Assembly: GCA_016929595.1 (NCBI GenBank)
Contig: JAFGIN010000151.1
Location: 1 to 64,000, forward strand
Source: Chitinispirillaceae bacterium
GTDB taxonomy: Bacteria; Fibrobacterota; Chitinivibrionia; Chitinivibrionales; Chitinispirillaceae
Direction of reading: 5' to 3'
DNA: 64,000 nucleotides
Below the pieces are notes generated by a model. It was not told where the DNA came from. It made no database searches and was given only the letters and a program-made list of their open reading frames with translations. A program made the translations under genes and the position numbers. Each line of letters begins with the position of its first letter. Position 1 is the first letter of the stretch. Shown here piece by piece: positions 7,740 through 17,215 of the stretch.

Positions 7740-9202
7740 TTTGATTCCTTACTTCTGATGTGTGTGATTGCATTTTCAATTCTTCGTATCACAGAGTCTT
7801 TTCCAATCAGCTCCATTATTTCGTACAGACCGGGTCCTGCACTTACCCCGCTTATCGAAAGACGTGCCGGATGGATAAGTTTTCCAGTAGACACACCCCT
7901 GCTTTCGGCGAGAGTCTTAAAAAGTGTTTCAATTTCTGATGCTGTGAATGAGCCGGTACCGGCAAGTGCATCATTGATAACTCCAAGCACAAAAGCTGCA
8001 TCAGAGGTAAACTGTTTCGCAGCAGCTTTTTCATCATAGGAGAGGGGATCTGCGAAAAAATAGAACGAGTTATCGACTATATCTGTCAACCGTCTCGAAC
8101 GAACTTTCATCAAAGTTATGACACTGAGTAAATAATCATCAGAGAAGCCTGATACATCTATTTTTCTTTCAGCCCACAGATCTTTACAATCATCAAGAAG
8201 AGCATCGCTGTTTTTCCCGGCAAGATACACCCCATTCATCCACTCCAGCTTCTGTTCATCGAACACCGCTGATTTCGGGGACACTTTTTCCAGTGAGAAT
8301 GCATCAATAAGTTCTTTCAGAGACATCTTTTCCCGCTCATCACCCGGAGACCACCCAAGCAATGCAAGGAAATTGAAAAGTGCTTCAGGTAAAAAGCCTC
8401 CGCGTTTGAAATCCATCACTGATGCGGCACCTTTTCTTTTTGATAATTTTCCCCCATCAGGAGAGAGAATAATCGGAAGATGAGCGAATTCCGGTGGTGT
8501 CCATCCGAATGCTTCGTAAAGAAGTACATGCCTGGGAGTTGATGCGATCCACTCATCACCCCGTAAAACATGAGTAATGTTCATCAGATGATCGTCAACA
8601 ACATTTGCCATATGATACGTCGGATATCCATCACTTTTAATAAGCACAAGGTCATCGAGAACATCACTGCTGTACTCAATTGCTCCTCTTATCTTATCAG
8701 TAAAAACGACTTTTCGTCCGGATGGAATCTTGAGACGCACCACAAAGGGTGTACCGGATGCAAGATGAGCCGCGATCTCATCATCACTTAGATTTCTACA
8801 CTTTTTGTCATATCCTGATGGTTGTTTTGCCTTTTCCTGTTCAGCTCTCAGTTGTGTAATTCTCTCCGGAGTGCAAAAACAACGATACGCATGCCCCGAT
8901 CCGAGAAGTTTTTCAGAGTATTCCTTGTAAATATGAAGTCTCTGGGATTGTATATAGGGTCCGCAGCCACCATCAGCCTGGGGTCCTTCATCCCACTGCA
9001 AGCCAAGCCATTTAAGACTTTCGTATATCTCCTGAAGAGCACCTTCAACAAACCGGGTCTGGTCAGTATCTTCGATTCTCAGAATAAAAGTACCATTATG
9101 ACGTCTGGCGAAAAGATAATTAAAAAGTGCGCTCCGGGCCCCTCCGACATGAAGATACCCTGTTGGAGATGGTGCAAATCGAACTCGAACAGATTCAGCC
9201 AT
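7736..9202 (-). CDS. gltX: Glutamyl-tRNA synthetase
   Basis: 488 residues, normal GltX length. The HIGH region reads APSPTGYLHVGGARSALF near residue 9, and the KMSKS loop is GGKLSKRKGA near residue 240. A CFCTPERI segment occurs where many GluRS bind zinc. It charges tRNA-Glu for protein and, where the C5 path is used, for haem precursor synthesis. First gene of a gltX-Dabb-glnS operon. An AAGGA ribosome site precedes the ATG. Its promoter should lie in the 594-bp divergent region shared with the kinase gene. Confidence 0.95.
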   Translation of the reverse strand: MAESVRVRFAPSPTGYLHVGGARSALFNYLFARRHNGTFILRIEDTDQTRFVEGALQEIYESLKWLGLQWDEGPQADGGCGPYIQSQRLHIYKEYSEKLLGSGHAYRCFCTPERITQLRAEQEKAKQPSGYDKKCRNLSDDEIAAHLASGTPFVVRLKIPSGRKVVFTDKIRGAIEYSSDVLDDLVLIKSDGYPTYHMANVVDDHLMNITHVLRGDEWIASTPRHVLLYEAFGWTPPEFAHLPIILSPDGGKLSKRKGAASVMDFKRGGFLPEALFNFLALLGWSPGDEREKMSLKELIDAFSLEKVSPKSAVFDEQKLEWMNGVYLAGKNSDALLDDCKDLWAERKIDVSGFSDDYLLSVITLMKVRSRRLTDIVDNSFYFFADPLSYDEKAAAKQFTSDAAFVLGVINDALAGTGSFTASEIETLFKTLAESRGVSTGKLIHPARLSISGVSAGPGLYEIMELIGKDSVIRRIENAITHIRSKESK

Positions 9203-9796
9203 AGTTATTATCCTTAATCATAAATCATATATAGTTATTGAAATTCACAGCCAGTTGATAAAATACATGCTACCCCAGCCACATAAGAAAAAAAATAGCG
9301 CAAACCAGTTATTCTGAAATTAAATTATATTTATGCTGGGTTAAAGAATTGCTAACTTTGGAAATGCTGAAAAATGGTAACTTTTGGTCCGTTCATCCAC
9401 AAATATTATGCCTTACATTTTCAGACATACATAGTTTTTGCTACTAATAGAAATATTTCGTAATTTCGGATAACTATTTTGAATCGTCCATTGATCATAA
9501 AAAGGTACAATATATTTTATTGGGTATAGATAATCAGCTTAATAATCAATGTATTATATTTTTTTACTTGCAAAAATTCAGGGGAGCAGATACTATATAG
9601 ATCAATCTTTTTTAACATTAGTTAAATCGCTTAAATTATTTTCATTCTGATTGATTTATTTAGAACACCGAAATTTAACAGATAAAGGTACTTTTCTCCC
9701 CAGAAATTTGTAAGAAATAAAATCACACACTGTGCCTTGAGTTTAAGTTCTTGATTATTATAACTCTACAGGTAACAATAACGGGATGGAAAAGCA
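9203..9796. promoter_or_regulatory. Divergent intergenic region, gltX and kinase promoters
   Basis: 594 bp of strongly AT-rich DNA between two divergent genes. No coding remnant was recognised. A sigma-70-like pair for the kinase is listed separately. No clear gltX promoter could be picked out. Confidence 0.5.
9568..9596 (+). promoter_or_regulatory. Candidate sigma-70-type promoter for the kinase gene
   Basis: TTGCAA at 9568-9573, then 17 bases, then TACTAT at 9591-9596. The spacing is ideal and both boxes are one or two bases off consensus. It would start a transcript about 190 bases upstream of the kinase ATG. In DNA this AT-rich such matches also arise by chance. Confidence 0.35.
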
Positions 9797-11545
9797 ATGG
9801 CTACAGCCGAAATAGAGACTTCAGGGTTAATGGATAACTCTGATAAGAGTCGAATGATTACTCTGCCAGATGGAAAAGAGCCGGTTCAACTTGGATCGGG
9901 CCTTGTTTCGGGAATTCTTGGTGAGGGTGGATCTTCAATACTGTACGAGATCCATAATGTTCCTCTGGGATTTCAACGTGCTGTAAAACTACTCAAGCCC
10001 AACCACACCAGAGAGAGTTTCGAGAGGTTTTTCAAAGAGTTCAGAATCGGCGCACAGCTTAATCATCCCAATATTATAGTCGTTCACCATGTAGGACAGT
10101 GGCATGGCCTTCCTTATATTGAGATGGAAAAGATTTCCGGTTTCTCACTTGCAGAAATTGCAGCACAGTTCGCACCGCTGCCATCAGGGTTGTGTACAGC
10201 TCTCGGGATAATCTTATGCAAAGTTCTTGAGTATCTTCAGGTTTGCACATTTGAACTCAAGAAGAAAAAGTATACAGGCCTGCTACATCTTGACCTTAAG
10301 CCATCAAACATTCTCCTGTCAGATTTAGGAGCGATAAAAGTGATGGATTTCGGTCTGGCGACTCCTTTACAGGAGCCTGTCGCAAATGGTAAATTTCTTT
10401 CCGGTATCGGTTCTCCCCAGTATAGTGCACCGGAAGTTCAGTTCGGTACAGACACTCCGGATATCAGAACGGATATTTTTTCACTTGGATGTATTCTGTA
10501 TGAAATGATTTCGGGAACAAAGACATTTAGTGGTTCCACATCCGAATCTGTTATCGAATCCAGAAGAAGCGATGGCCTTATTCCATTGAGAAAGATCACA
10601 AAAAATACCCCCTCGGATCTTATTGAGTTAGTAGATGCCTGTCTTTCGTTCGAAAAGGAACAGCGTCCTTCCAGTCCTGAGGAGATCCGCCTGAAACTCG
10701 AAAAAATTCATCAAAGAATCACACTCCTGACTCCAGAAAATACGGTAACTCATTATATCGAACAGCGTAAAAGAAACGAACCGTTCTCAATACCTAAAGT
10801 CAAGACCAATTCGAACCGGACAATTATGCTTGTCAGCGCCTCGGTATTAGCATTCTGCGTTTTGATCATTTTGTTTTTTGCCTTATTCAAGCCTGCAGAA
10901 TTTAATAATACACTGTATTCAATTACATCATTGCTTTCACCATCGAAACAGGAAGTTGCCGCTCCGGTACAGGATAAAAAGAAAGAATCAGATTCCTATT
11001 TTTATGCCCCATCCAATGATCCGGAAACAAACATGCTCGAGACTCTGCGGTCAGTATGGGGGCAGCGCAAATTTGATGAAATGCTTGCACTGATATCCAC
11101 CTTTCCTCCCGAATTATTGAACAATAAAGAAGTGATCCTTTACAGACTCCGTGCATCGGGACGCGGTGGTGAAGACCTTGGCATTCTACTTAATGATTTT
11201 CCTACCAATGATGGAGAATATTACTTTCACAAAGCACGGTACGATTACAGCCTCAAACAATATAGCGCCGTTCTTGAAGATCTTGATCTGGCAGAATCCA
11301 ACCCCAGTGAATTTCTTGACAAGAGAATCCTTGGCCAGGAGATACAGCTCTACCGTTCACGCAGCCTTACATCACTGTTTCGTGAGAATCCAACATCAGA
11401 TAACCTCGATGCAGCCATGAATGCATGGGACAGGCTTCTTGTCATAGTGCAAGACAGGCCGGAAAGTATTCAGAGTAAGGAAGCATTACGCGAGAAGAAA
11501 AATCTTCTTTCCGAAGCAGAATGGCGTGGATTCAGTCATCAGTAG
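9797..11545 (+). CDS. Membrane Ser/Thr protein kinase with extracytoplasmic tail
   Basis: 582 residues. A Hanks-type kinase domain covers about 35-310. It has glycine loop GEGGSS (42-47), lysine K64 in AVKLL, catalytic loop HLDLKPSN (164-171, with Leu replacing the Arg of HRD), DFG at 184-186 and an APE motif in YSAPEV. One transmembrane helix follows near 345-367. The ~210-residue C-terminal part outside the membrane has helical, TPR-like content (YYFHKARYDYSLKQYSAVLE). It is probably a receptor kinase sensing an envelope signal; ligand and targets are unknown. The stop is one base from the stop of the convergent copA gene, with no room for a terminator between them. Confidence 0.85.
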   Translation: MATAEIETSGLMDNSDKSRMITLPDGKEPVQLGSGLVSGILGEGGSSILYEIHNVPLGFQRAVKLLKPNHTRESFERFFKEFRIGAQLNHPNIIVVHHVGQWHGLPYIEMEKISGFSLAEIAAQFAPLPSGLCTALGIILCKVLEYLQVCTFELKKKKYTGLLHLDLKPSNILLSDLGAIKVMDFGLATPLQEPVANGKFLSGIGSPQYSAPEVQFGTDTPDIRTDIFSLGCILYEMISGTKTFSGSTSESVIESRRSDGLIPLRKITKNTPSDLIELVDACLSFEKEQRPSSPEEIRLKLEKIHQRITLLTPENTVTHYIEQRKRNEPFSIPKVKTNSNRTIMLVSASVLAFCVLIILFFALFKPAEFNNTLYSITSLLSPSKQEVAAPVQDKKKESDSYFYAPSNDPETNMLETLRSVWGQRKFDEMLALISTFPPELLNNKEVILYRLRASGRGGEDLGILLNDFPTNDGEYYFHKARYDYSLKQYSAVLEDLDLAESNPSEFLDKRILGQEIQLYRSRSLTSLFRENPTSDNLDAAMNAWDRLLVIVQDRPESIQSKEALREKKNLLSEAEWRGFSHQ

Positions 11546-11546
11546 C

Positions 11547-13970
11547 CTATCTTACTTCTCGATAAATATCCGGAATATATTTTCGCAAAAGCAATGAGAA
11601 TGATACAACGGTCACCGAACTCATTGCCATTGCCAGTCCCGCCAGTTCCGGCTTGAAAACAATACCGAACCAGGGTTTCAAAATACCTGCAGCAAGTGGT
11701 ATCAATGCTGAATTATATGCAAATGCCCAGAAGATATTCATCCTTATCTGCCTGATAATTTTTCTGCCCAGTTGAATGGATGCCACAACATCTTTTAAAT
11801 TATTTTTAACAAGAACAATTTCACCGGTTTCGATCGCAATATCGGTCCCGCTGCCTATTGCTATCCCGATATCAGCACGGGCCAGTGCTGGTGCATCATT
11901 TATTCCGTCCCCTACAAAGACCACTTTTTTTCCGGTTTCCTGAAGAGCCTGAATTTTATCGGCTTTCTGATGCGGCAAAACACCTGCGATGACCTCAGAA
12001 ATGCCTATTTGTGAACCTGTATGAATGGCCGTCTCTTTTTTGTCACCTGTTAACATCATTACTTCAAGCCCCATATCTTTCAAGGCACCAACCGCAAATG
12101 CGGCATCATCACGCAATGTATCAGCAACAGAGAGTATACCTGCGATTCTCCTGTCAATTGATACGAAAACATGCGACATCTGTTCCTGTGATTGATCATA
12201 CATCTCAGATTCATAAGTCAAGGCAATCCCCATCTCTGTCAGAAACTGGGCACTTCCAAGTACAATTTCCTTACCTTTTATATCCGCCTTAACACCCTTC
12301 CCTTCAAAAGTATGGAAAGAATCTACAGGAAGTAACTCACATCCAGCCTGTTTCGCGTACTCCACAACTGCCTCGGCCAGAGGGTGTATCGAGTTTTTTT
12401 CTACAGATGCAGCCAGTGTGAGAAATTCAAGGTGGTCTAACCCGGAGAAGGTATGCACATTTTTAACAGCCGGCTTCCCTGCTGTCAAAGTACCTGTTTT
12501 GTCAAATACGACCGTTGAAACCGCCTCTGATTTTTCAAGAACTTCACCATTTTTTATCAATATGCCAAGCTCTGCACCTCTTCCGATCCCCACTGTCACC
12601 GCAGTGGGTGAAGCAAGACCCAGTGCACATGGACAAGCGATAACAACAACTGAAATCATAACCGTAAGAGCAAATACCAGTGGTGACCCCATAACAAAAA
12701 ACCAGATTAGAAAGGCCGTAACAGCCAGACCAAGAATTACCGGTATAAATACAGAGACAACCCTGTCGGCAAACAATTGTACAGGCGGGCGGGAGCTTTG
12801 AGCATCCCTCACAAGCTTTATTATTTTCGCCAGAACAGTATCTTTTCCGATTCTTTCAGATACAATATGAACAACACCAGACTTATTTAAAGTCCCAGCC
12901 GTTGCAGAATTTCCAGTGGTCTTGTATACCGGAAGAGGCTCACCACTTATCATCGATTCATCAATCGTACTTTCTCCCTTAATTACTTTCCCATCAACAG
13001 GAATCTGCTCCCCGGGCCTCACAATAACCTCTTCTCCAGCTTCAATATTTTCAACCAATATCGTCATCTCTTTTCCATCCCGGATCACAATCGCGCTTTT
13101 TGGCTGCAGGTTAATTAACTTTCGTATCGATTGAGATGTTTTTCCTTTCGCATTGCTTTCAAGAAACCGCCCGAGAATAAGAAACCCGGCTAACATTATT
13201 GCCGTTTCGTACAGCATAAACTCGCGTGAAGGCAGAAGACCAAATGTACCTGCAACGCTTGCACCGTAAGCGGTACTGATTCCCAATGCATACATTACAT
13301 CCATTGTAAGCGCCTTATTTCTGAGATTAACTACTGCAATGGCGTAAATTGGATAGGTAACAAAAATGAATGCTGGCGTTACCAGCAAAAATAGCCAGAA
13401 CGGTTTTAGCAGATGGTGCAGGGCCGGAATATACATGATGATCATTAGTGGAATACTGATACCAAATGATACTCCCATGCGGATAGTTCTCATCCGTTGT
13501 TCATGCCGGTATTTTTCACCAGGCCCATCAGCAGCGTCATCGCCAATGATACCATCATAGCTGTATCCATTTCTTTTTATGTTCTGTTTAATCTGTAAAA
13601 GAGGTATCGACTGTGTATATAACACAAGCGAAGCCGTCGCTGTAGATGGATTAACTACTACATCTGCAACACCGGGTATTCCGAGCAGCGCGTTTTTCAC
13701 CGATACCGCACAGGATGCACAGTGCATCCCCCCTACCGCAATTTGAATTTTCTTAAACTGTACTGAGAACCCGTTTTTTTCAACGATCTCCCTGATTTGT
13801 TTGAAATTAATTGAATCGATGTCAAATTGGACGGTCGCGGTTTGTATGGAAAAGTTAACTTCAGCATTGATGATTCCACTTTGCGCAGACAAAGCTTTTT
13901 GCAGCCGCTGTGCACATGAAGCACAATGCATTCCGTCGATAATTATCTGATATTTCTCTGTTTCTTTCAT
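11547..13970 (-). CDS. copA: Copper-translocating P1B-type ATPase
   Basis: 807 residues, typical CopA length. Two N-terminal heavy-metal domains each carry GMHCASC (near residues 14 and 83). They are followed by membrane helices, a CPCALGL metal channel motif, the phosphorylation site DKTGTLTAGK, an HPLAEAV nucleotide-binding motif and GDGINDAPAL. The CPC motif and twin CxxC domains point to Cu(I) export rather than Zn or Cd, which is inferred from family knowledge. The start has AAGGA. No CopY/CueR regulator or copper chaperone gene is adjacent. It converges with the kinase gene with one base between stops. Confidence 0.92.
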   Translation of the reverse strand: MKETEKYQIIIDGMHCASCAQRLQKALSAQSGIINAEVNFSIQTATVQFDIDSINFKQIREIVEKNGFSVQFKKIQIAVGGMHCASCAVSVKNALLGIPGVADVVVNPSTATASLVLYTQSIPLLQIKQNIKRNGYSYDGIIGDDAADGPGEKYRHEQRMRTIRMGVSFGISIPLMIIMYIPALHHLLKPFWLFLLVTPAFIFVTYPIYAIAVVNLRNKALTMDVMYALGISTAYGASVAGTFGLLPSREFMLYETAIMLAGFLILGRFLESNAKGKTSQSIRKLINLQPKSAIVIRDGKEMTILVENIEAGEEVIVRPGEQIPVDGKVIKGESTIDESMISGEPLPVYKTTGNSATAGTLNKSGVVHIVSERIGKDTVLAKIIKLVRDAQSSRPPVQLFADRVVSVFIPVILGLAVTAFLIWFFVMGSPLVFALTVMISVVVIACPCALGLASPTAVTVGIGRGAELGILIKNGEVLEKSEAVSTVVFDKTGTLTAGKPAVKNVHTFSGLDHLEFLTLAASVEKNSIHPLAEAVVEYAKQAGCELLPVDSFHTFEGKGVKADIKGKEIVLGSAQFLTEMGIALTYESEMYDQSQEQMSHVFVSIDRRIAGILSVADTLRDDAAFAVGALKDMGLEVMMLTGDKKETAIHTGSQIGISEVIAGVLPHQKADKIQALQETGKKVVFVGDGINDAPALARADIGIAIGSGTDIAIETGEIVLVKNNLKDVVASIQLGRKIIRQIRMNIFWAFAYNSALIPLAAGILKPWFGIVFKPELAGLAMAMSSVTVVSFSLLLRKYIPDIYREVR

Positions 13971-14540
13971 TGAAATTCCTTAATTTCATCCCGGATTATG
14001 CCTGAATAGTTCATTTTTTCTTTTTTTCTTTATAAAGATATTCGCTCGCCGGCACATGTTTATGCTCAGGTTAATTATGTTCCAGGAAAATAATTTATCT
14101 ATTGATGCAGTCTATTGAGCTTTCGAAATCTCCTTGAAAGCCCGTTACTCATACCTGATACTATAGCTATAAATTTCGCATATAAAATTAACCCAACCGC
14201 TGTAAAAGCAAGACTCCTGATTGCTATCGTTATCGTGGTCATTGCCGACATCAAAAAAGAATTAAGGGTAAACGATATCGATAGCGATAACGACATAAAG
14301 AAAATGAAGGAATTACTAATAAGGATTGTGCGATGCAGACAAAACCTGGAGGGAGACGTTCGCAGTAATGTTAGAGGTATATGTTAAGAAAACTGCGTAA
14401 AACGCGGGCTATATATTGATTCTTCACAGGGAATAGGAAATTTTTGGAGAGCATTTTTTTCTACAATAATAAAAGGCCTACAGATCGTTTTCGATAACCT
14501 GCAAACCACACAGAATTGGATATTACAGGATGTCTTCAGA
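13971..14540. other. Intergenic region upstream of copA, no gene confirmed
   Basis: About 570 bp. Open frames exist on both strands at 14099-14387, but they are mutual complements, and neither has a convincing ribosome site or family resemblance. GCTATCGTTATCG near 14222-14234 and CGATAGCGATAACG near 14278-14291 are near-complementary and could form a long-range hairpin. The region next to the copA start should hold its promoter. Confidence 0.35.
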
Positions 14541-14632
14541 TGTCCAGTCCGGGATAAGTTAACAGTTTATGCTGCATGTTTTTGTTCTGGAGTAACATAT
14601 CCAATAGCAGCATGCAATCTTTCATATTGTGG
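14541..14632 (-). mobile_element. Insertion-sequence scar: transposase C-terminus plus terminal repeat
   Basis: On the minus strand the frame reads PQYERLHAAIGYVTPEQKHA and then A before a TAA (14567-14569). This is the C-terminal end of an IS3-type (rve integrase core) transposase. Beyond the stop, TGTCCAGTCCGGGATAAGTT (14541-14560) looks like the terminal inverted repeat, with the usual TG end. The rest of the element is gone. The break coincides with a run of CTCAAC-type hexamers. No matching opposite end was seen in the window. Confidence 0.6.
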
Positions 14633-14634
14633 TC

Positions 14635-14661
14635 TCCTCAACCTCAACCCCAACCTCAACC
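14635..14661. repeat. Short tandem repeat of CTCAAC hexamers
   Basis: Four tandem hexamers (CTCAAC, CTCAAC, CCCAAC, CTCAAC) mark the junction between the insertion-sequence scar and the end of the acyltransferase gene. It may reflect slippage or recombination at the deletion point. Confidence 0.6.
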
Positions 14662-14669
14662 TTCTTCTC

Positions 14670-15152
14670 TCAAGCACTTCTTTTCCTTATACCATAAAGA
14701 TAATCTTTCATTTGAACTCTTTTTGTCAAAGGGACTGTAACATTCGCCAATATATCCATCTCTTTCCTTCCGACCAGGACCCCTGGCGGCACATATTTCG
14801 AGACGGTAGTACCTGCCTGTATAACCGATCCCTTTCCAATATGAGTATCAGGCAGAATGACACAGTGAGGTCCGATAAAAACATCGTTTTCAATAATAAT
14901 TTTGCCCGGTTTTCCACTTCCCCTCTTCCCCCAGTATAGATGAGCGATAATGCTGCATCCTATTCCTATTGTGCAATAATCACCTATCGAAATTGCTTCC
15001 GGATGGATTTCATCAATGTATACATATTGACTGATCCATACATCTTTTCCTATAGTTACACCTCGTATGCTGTGCAGCCAAGGCCGTAGAGTTCCACCAC
15101 CCGGCGCGAAATATGCAAATCTTCTCAGTAAACGTTGAACTATTATATTCAT
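14670..15152 (-). CDS. Hexapeptide-repeat acyltransferase (WcaB/CysE-like)
   Basis: 160 residues forming a left-handed beta helix with hexapeptide turns (VTIGKDVWISQYVYID, CTIGIGCSIIAH, VFIGPHCVILP, THIGKGSVIQAGTTV). The catalytic-type His lies in the GPHCVILPDTHIG region. Proteins of this type O- or N-acetylate sugars from acetyl-CoA in capsule and exopolysaccharide loci. It is the last gene of the polysaccharide locus and follows the GINT1-like gene by 17 bp. The substrate is not predictable. Confidence 0.75.
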   Translation of the reverse strand: MNIIVQRLLRRFAYFAPGGGTLRPWLHSIRGVTIGKDVWISQYVYIDEIHPEAISIGDYCTIGIGCSIIAHLYWGKRGSGKPGKIIIENDVFIGPHCVILPDTHIGKGSVIQAGTTVSKYVPPGVLVGRKEMDILANVTVPLTKRVQMKDYLYGIRKRSA

Positions 15153-15169
15153 GATACAATCGATGTTCC

Positions 15170-16126
15170 TTAAAAATCTAATGTCAGTTTTACTCTCTTG
15201 TTGTATCCATCAACAGCAGCTATATATGATGAATCCTCATCCTTCCAGACATCGATTTGGTGCATACCATGCAATGCCCACCGTTCTTTTCCACGTTTTA
15301 GTACAGGGTTTTTCCTGTACGGAGTCTCAGCATAGTTTTTTTCGTCTATTTTTTCAATAATAAAGGCATTCACTTCCTTGCCATAAGTTTTTTTACAATT
15401 CTGTGAAAATCGGATAAGATTGTTATTATATATCAGCATTCTACCTCCCGGCCGTGCTTTGTCAGCGCGCTCTTTTATGACAGGACTTGAAGGATGCTCA
15501 GTCCAGGGCCCGTGAAGATTATTAGAATAAAACAGTTTCAGAGTAGAATGCCTGTGCGGTTCAGAACCTGCATAAAGCCACCACAAATTATTATATCTTA
15601 TAAGTGAATGATCTCCGAATGTACCTTGAAGCAACGTATCTATCAACTCCCATTTTTCCGGAAAATCTTTTGCATAATACAGAGACAGAAATCCCGCTTC
15701 CGCACTCTCCGGAATTAAAAACATCGAATCGTTCCACTCAAAAACATATGGGTAAGAGATGTGATAATTACAATCAATAATGATCTTTTTGTATTCCCAT
15801 TCTTTAAGATCTTTACTATAAGCATACCCGATATCACCTTTCATGTCCTTTTTGTTTAGAACTTCAAAAAAGAGATACCATCGAGAATCTTTTTTCCATA
15901 TAAATGGATCCGCAACAAAAGCAGCCTCAACATCAGTAACCATGGATGCATCTACAACAGGATTTCTGATATCGCCATCCGGTCCTATATGCAATGGATC
16001 TTTTCCCTTGTATATTCCTATAGACCAGATACTTTCACTACTTACTGAAACTTTGTCTTTTAACATATAGAACAAAGTATAAGAAGCGCCTGAGACGATA
16101 ATTACAATAAAGAGTAACAACTTCAT
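15170..16126 (-). CDS. GINT1-N-terminal-like five-bladed propeller protein
   Basis: 318 residues. An N-terminal hydrophobic helix (about 2-22) acts as signal or anchor. The rest resembles the five-bladed propeller fold shared by GH43-type hydrolases and the N-terminal domain of plant glucosamine inositolphosphorylceramide transferase. Visible signatures are VADPFIWKKDSRWYLFFEV, GDIGYAYSKDLKEW, then ISYPYVFEW and FGDHSLIRYNNLWWLYAG. Bacterial relatives sit in polysaccharide clusters next to formyl- or acyltransferases. Function unproven; a sugar-binding or trimming role at the cell envelope is an inference. It starts 19 bp after the UbiD-like gene stop. Confidence 0.65.
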   Translation of the reverse strand: MKLLLFIVIIVSGASYTLFYMLKDKVSVSSESIWSIGIYKGKDPLHIGPDGDIRNPVVDASMVTDVEAAFVADPFIWKKDSRWYLFFEVLNKKDMKGDIGYAYSKDLKEWEYKKIIIDCNYHISYPYVFEWNDSMFLIPESAEAGFLSLYYAKDFPEKWELIDTLLQGTFGDHSLIRYNNLWWLYAGSEPHRHSTLKLFYSNNLHGPWTEHPSSPVIKERADKARPGGRMLIYNNNLIRFSQNCKKTYGKEVNAFIIEKIDEKNYAETPYRKNPVLKRGKERWALHGMHQIDVWKDEDSSYIAAVDGYNKRVKLTLDF

Positions 16127-16145
16127 TTCAGCCCCCGCTTTAGAT

Positions 16146-17189
16146 TCAGCGTACTTTGAGGTTTCTTCCGGATAATTGGAATAACGTAAAGAGCTGATTA
16201 CGTAAAAGTAATGTTTGTATCCGGTTTTTAAGCTTTGACCCGTGAAAATTCATCATTCCGATTGAAGCAAGAACAGAGAGTAATTTGTGATCTTCAGCCC
16301 CAGGTTTACCAACTGCCATACCCCTGAAAATACAATTTTCCCTACAATGCATGGCTGTTACTTCGTAGAGCAGAGCATTCCTGTTACTATTTGCAACACC
16401 AGTATAATCAGCAAAAGGTCCATCGGTTACCCGTACACCCGCTTTTAATCTGCCTTCGAGAATTATCTCCGAATCAATGGGATACTCGAGATCTATCGTC
16501 TCACACAATCCCAGAGACACCGGTTTTCGTAAAATAGAGCCGGCAATCTCAAGTTCATCTATTCCACAGAGTGTGGCAGTTGATGCAGCCAGGACAACAT
16601 CCTCCTGAGTACCAATTGCAGTCACCATCTCAAGATCCAGTCCTTTTTTTTCGGCGACCAAAAACTGTTGTGCTAAATGACTATTGGCAGATACACTTAT
16701 CGTAGTGTGATTATCATCGATAATCATCATTCTATAAATTCCGACATTCCTTATCTTACTCACTATATCTTTAGTGATATTAGCATGCCATGTTCCAATA
16801 TACCTTCCACAATCGCGTTTGTCCCACCATGGTACCGGCAATTCAAATAGATTGACGGAAGTAGTGCTGCTAAAACCATTCCGGTTATACGTTTTATCAA
16901 TAAGGCAGGGTGTCTCTTTCTTTCTCAACCTTTCACGGATACAATCACCTATCTGTTTGAGTGATTGCTCTTTATCCATTTCCAAAACAGTACGGATTGT
17001 TTTTACAGATGAAAATCCTCCGGTAAAAAGAGTACTGTCTTTGTAGTCTTTAATTTTAGTAAAAAGTATCGGTGTATCGATATTTTCTCTGCAAATTGTT
17101 CCAATTTCATACTTCCAGTCGACCTCATGATCAATCTCGACCAGGAGACCTTCATTGCGAAGTTTACTTATACATTCTCTTAGATTCAT
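16146..17189 (-). CDS. UbiD-like decarboxylase, C-terminally short and divergent
   Basis: 347 residues against the usual ~450-500 for UbiD enzymes, which use prenylated FMN to decarboxylate aromatic or unsaturated acids. The N-terminal ~320 residues align clearly: MNLRECISKLRNEGLLVEID, then NVGIYRMMIIDDN, GKPGAEDHKLLSVLASIG and FHGSKLKNRIQ. The C-terminal domain is missing and the next gene starts 19 bp after the stop. Key regions differ. The usual E-G-P-F-G-E/D-x-T-G reads DGPFADYTG (256-264), and the usual His-rich stretch after NVGIYR is ISVSANSHLAQQF. It may have a changed substrate or be a non-catalytic partner. Its neighbours are an FAD oxidoreductase, a HemB homologue and an adenylating enzyme. 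Confidence 0.75.
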   Translation of the reverse strand: MNLRECISKLRNEGLLVEIDHEVDWKYEIGTICRENIDTPILFTKIKDYKDSTLFTGGFSSVKTIRTVLEMDKEQSLKQIGDCIRERLRKKETPCLIDKTYNRNGFSSTTSVNLFELPVPWWDKRDCGRYIGTWHANITKDIVSKIRNVGIYRMMIIDDNHTTISVSANSHLAQQFLVAEKKGLDLEMVTAIGTQEDVVLAASTATLCGIDELEIAGSILRKPVSLGLCETIDLEYPIDSEIILEGRLKAGVRVTDGPFADYTGVANSNRNALLYEVTAMHCRENCIFRGMAVGKPGAEDHKLLSVLASIGMMNFHGSKLKNRIQTLLLRNQLFTLFQLSGRNLKVR

Positions 17190-17215
17190 TCAGGATGTTT
17201 TTAGTAATTCGAATC

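Noticed and set aside
14099-14387. Overlapping open frames on both strands upstream of copA
   Set aside because: They are mirror readings of the same AT-rich palindromic DNA, and neither has a credible start.
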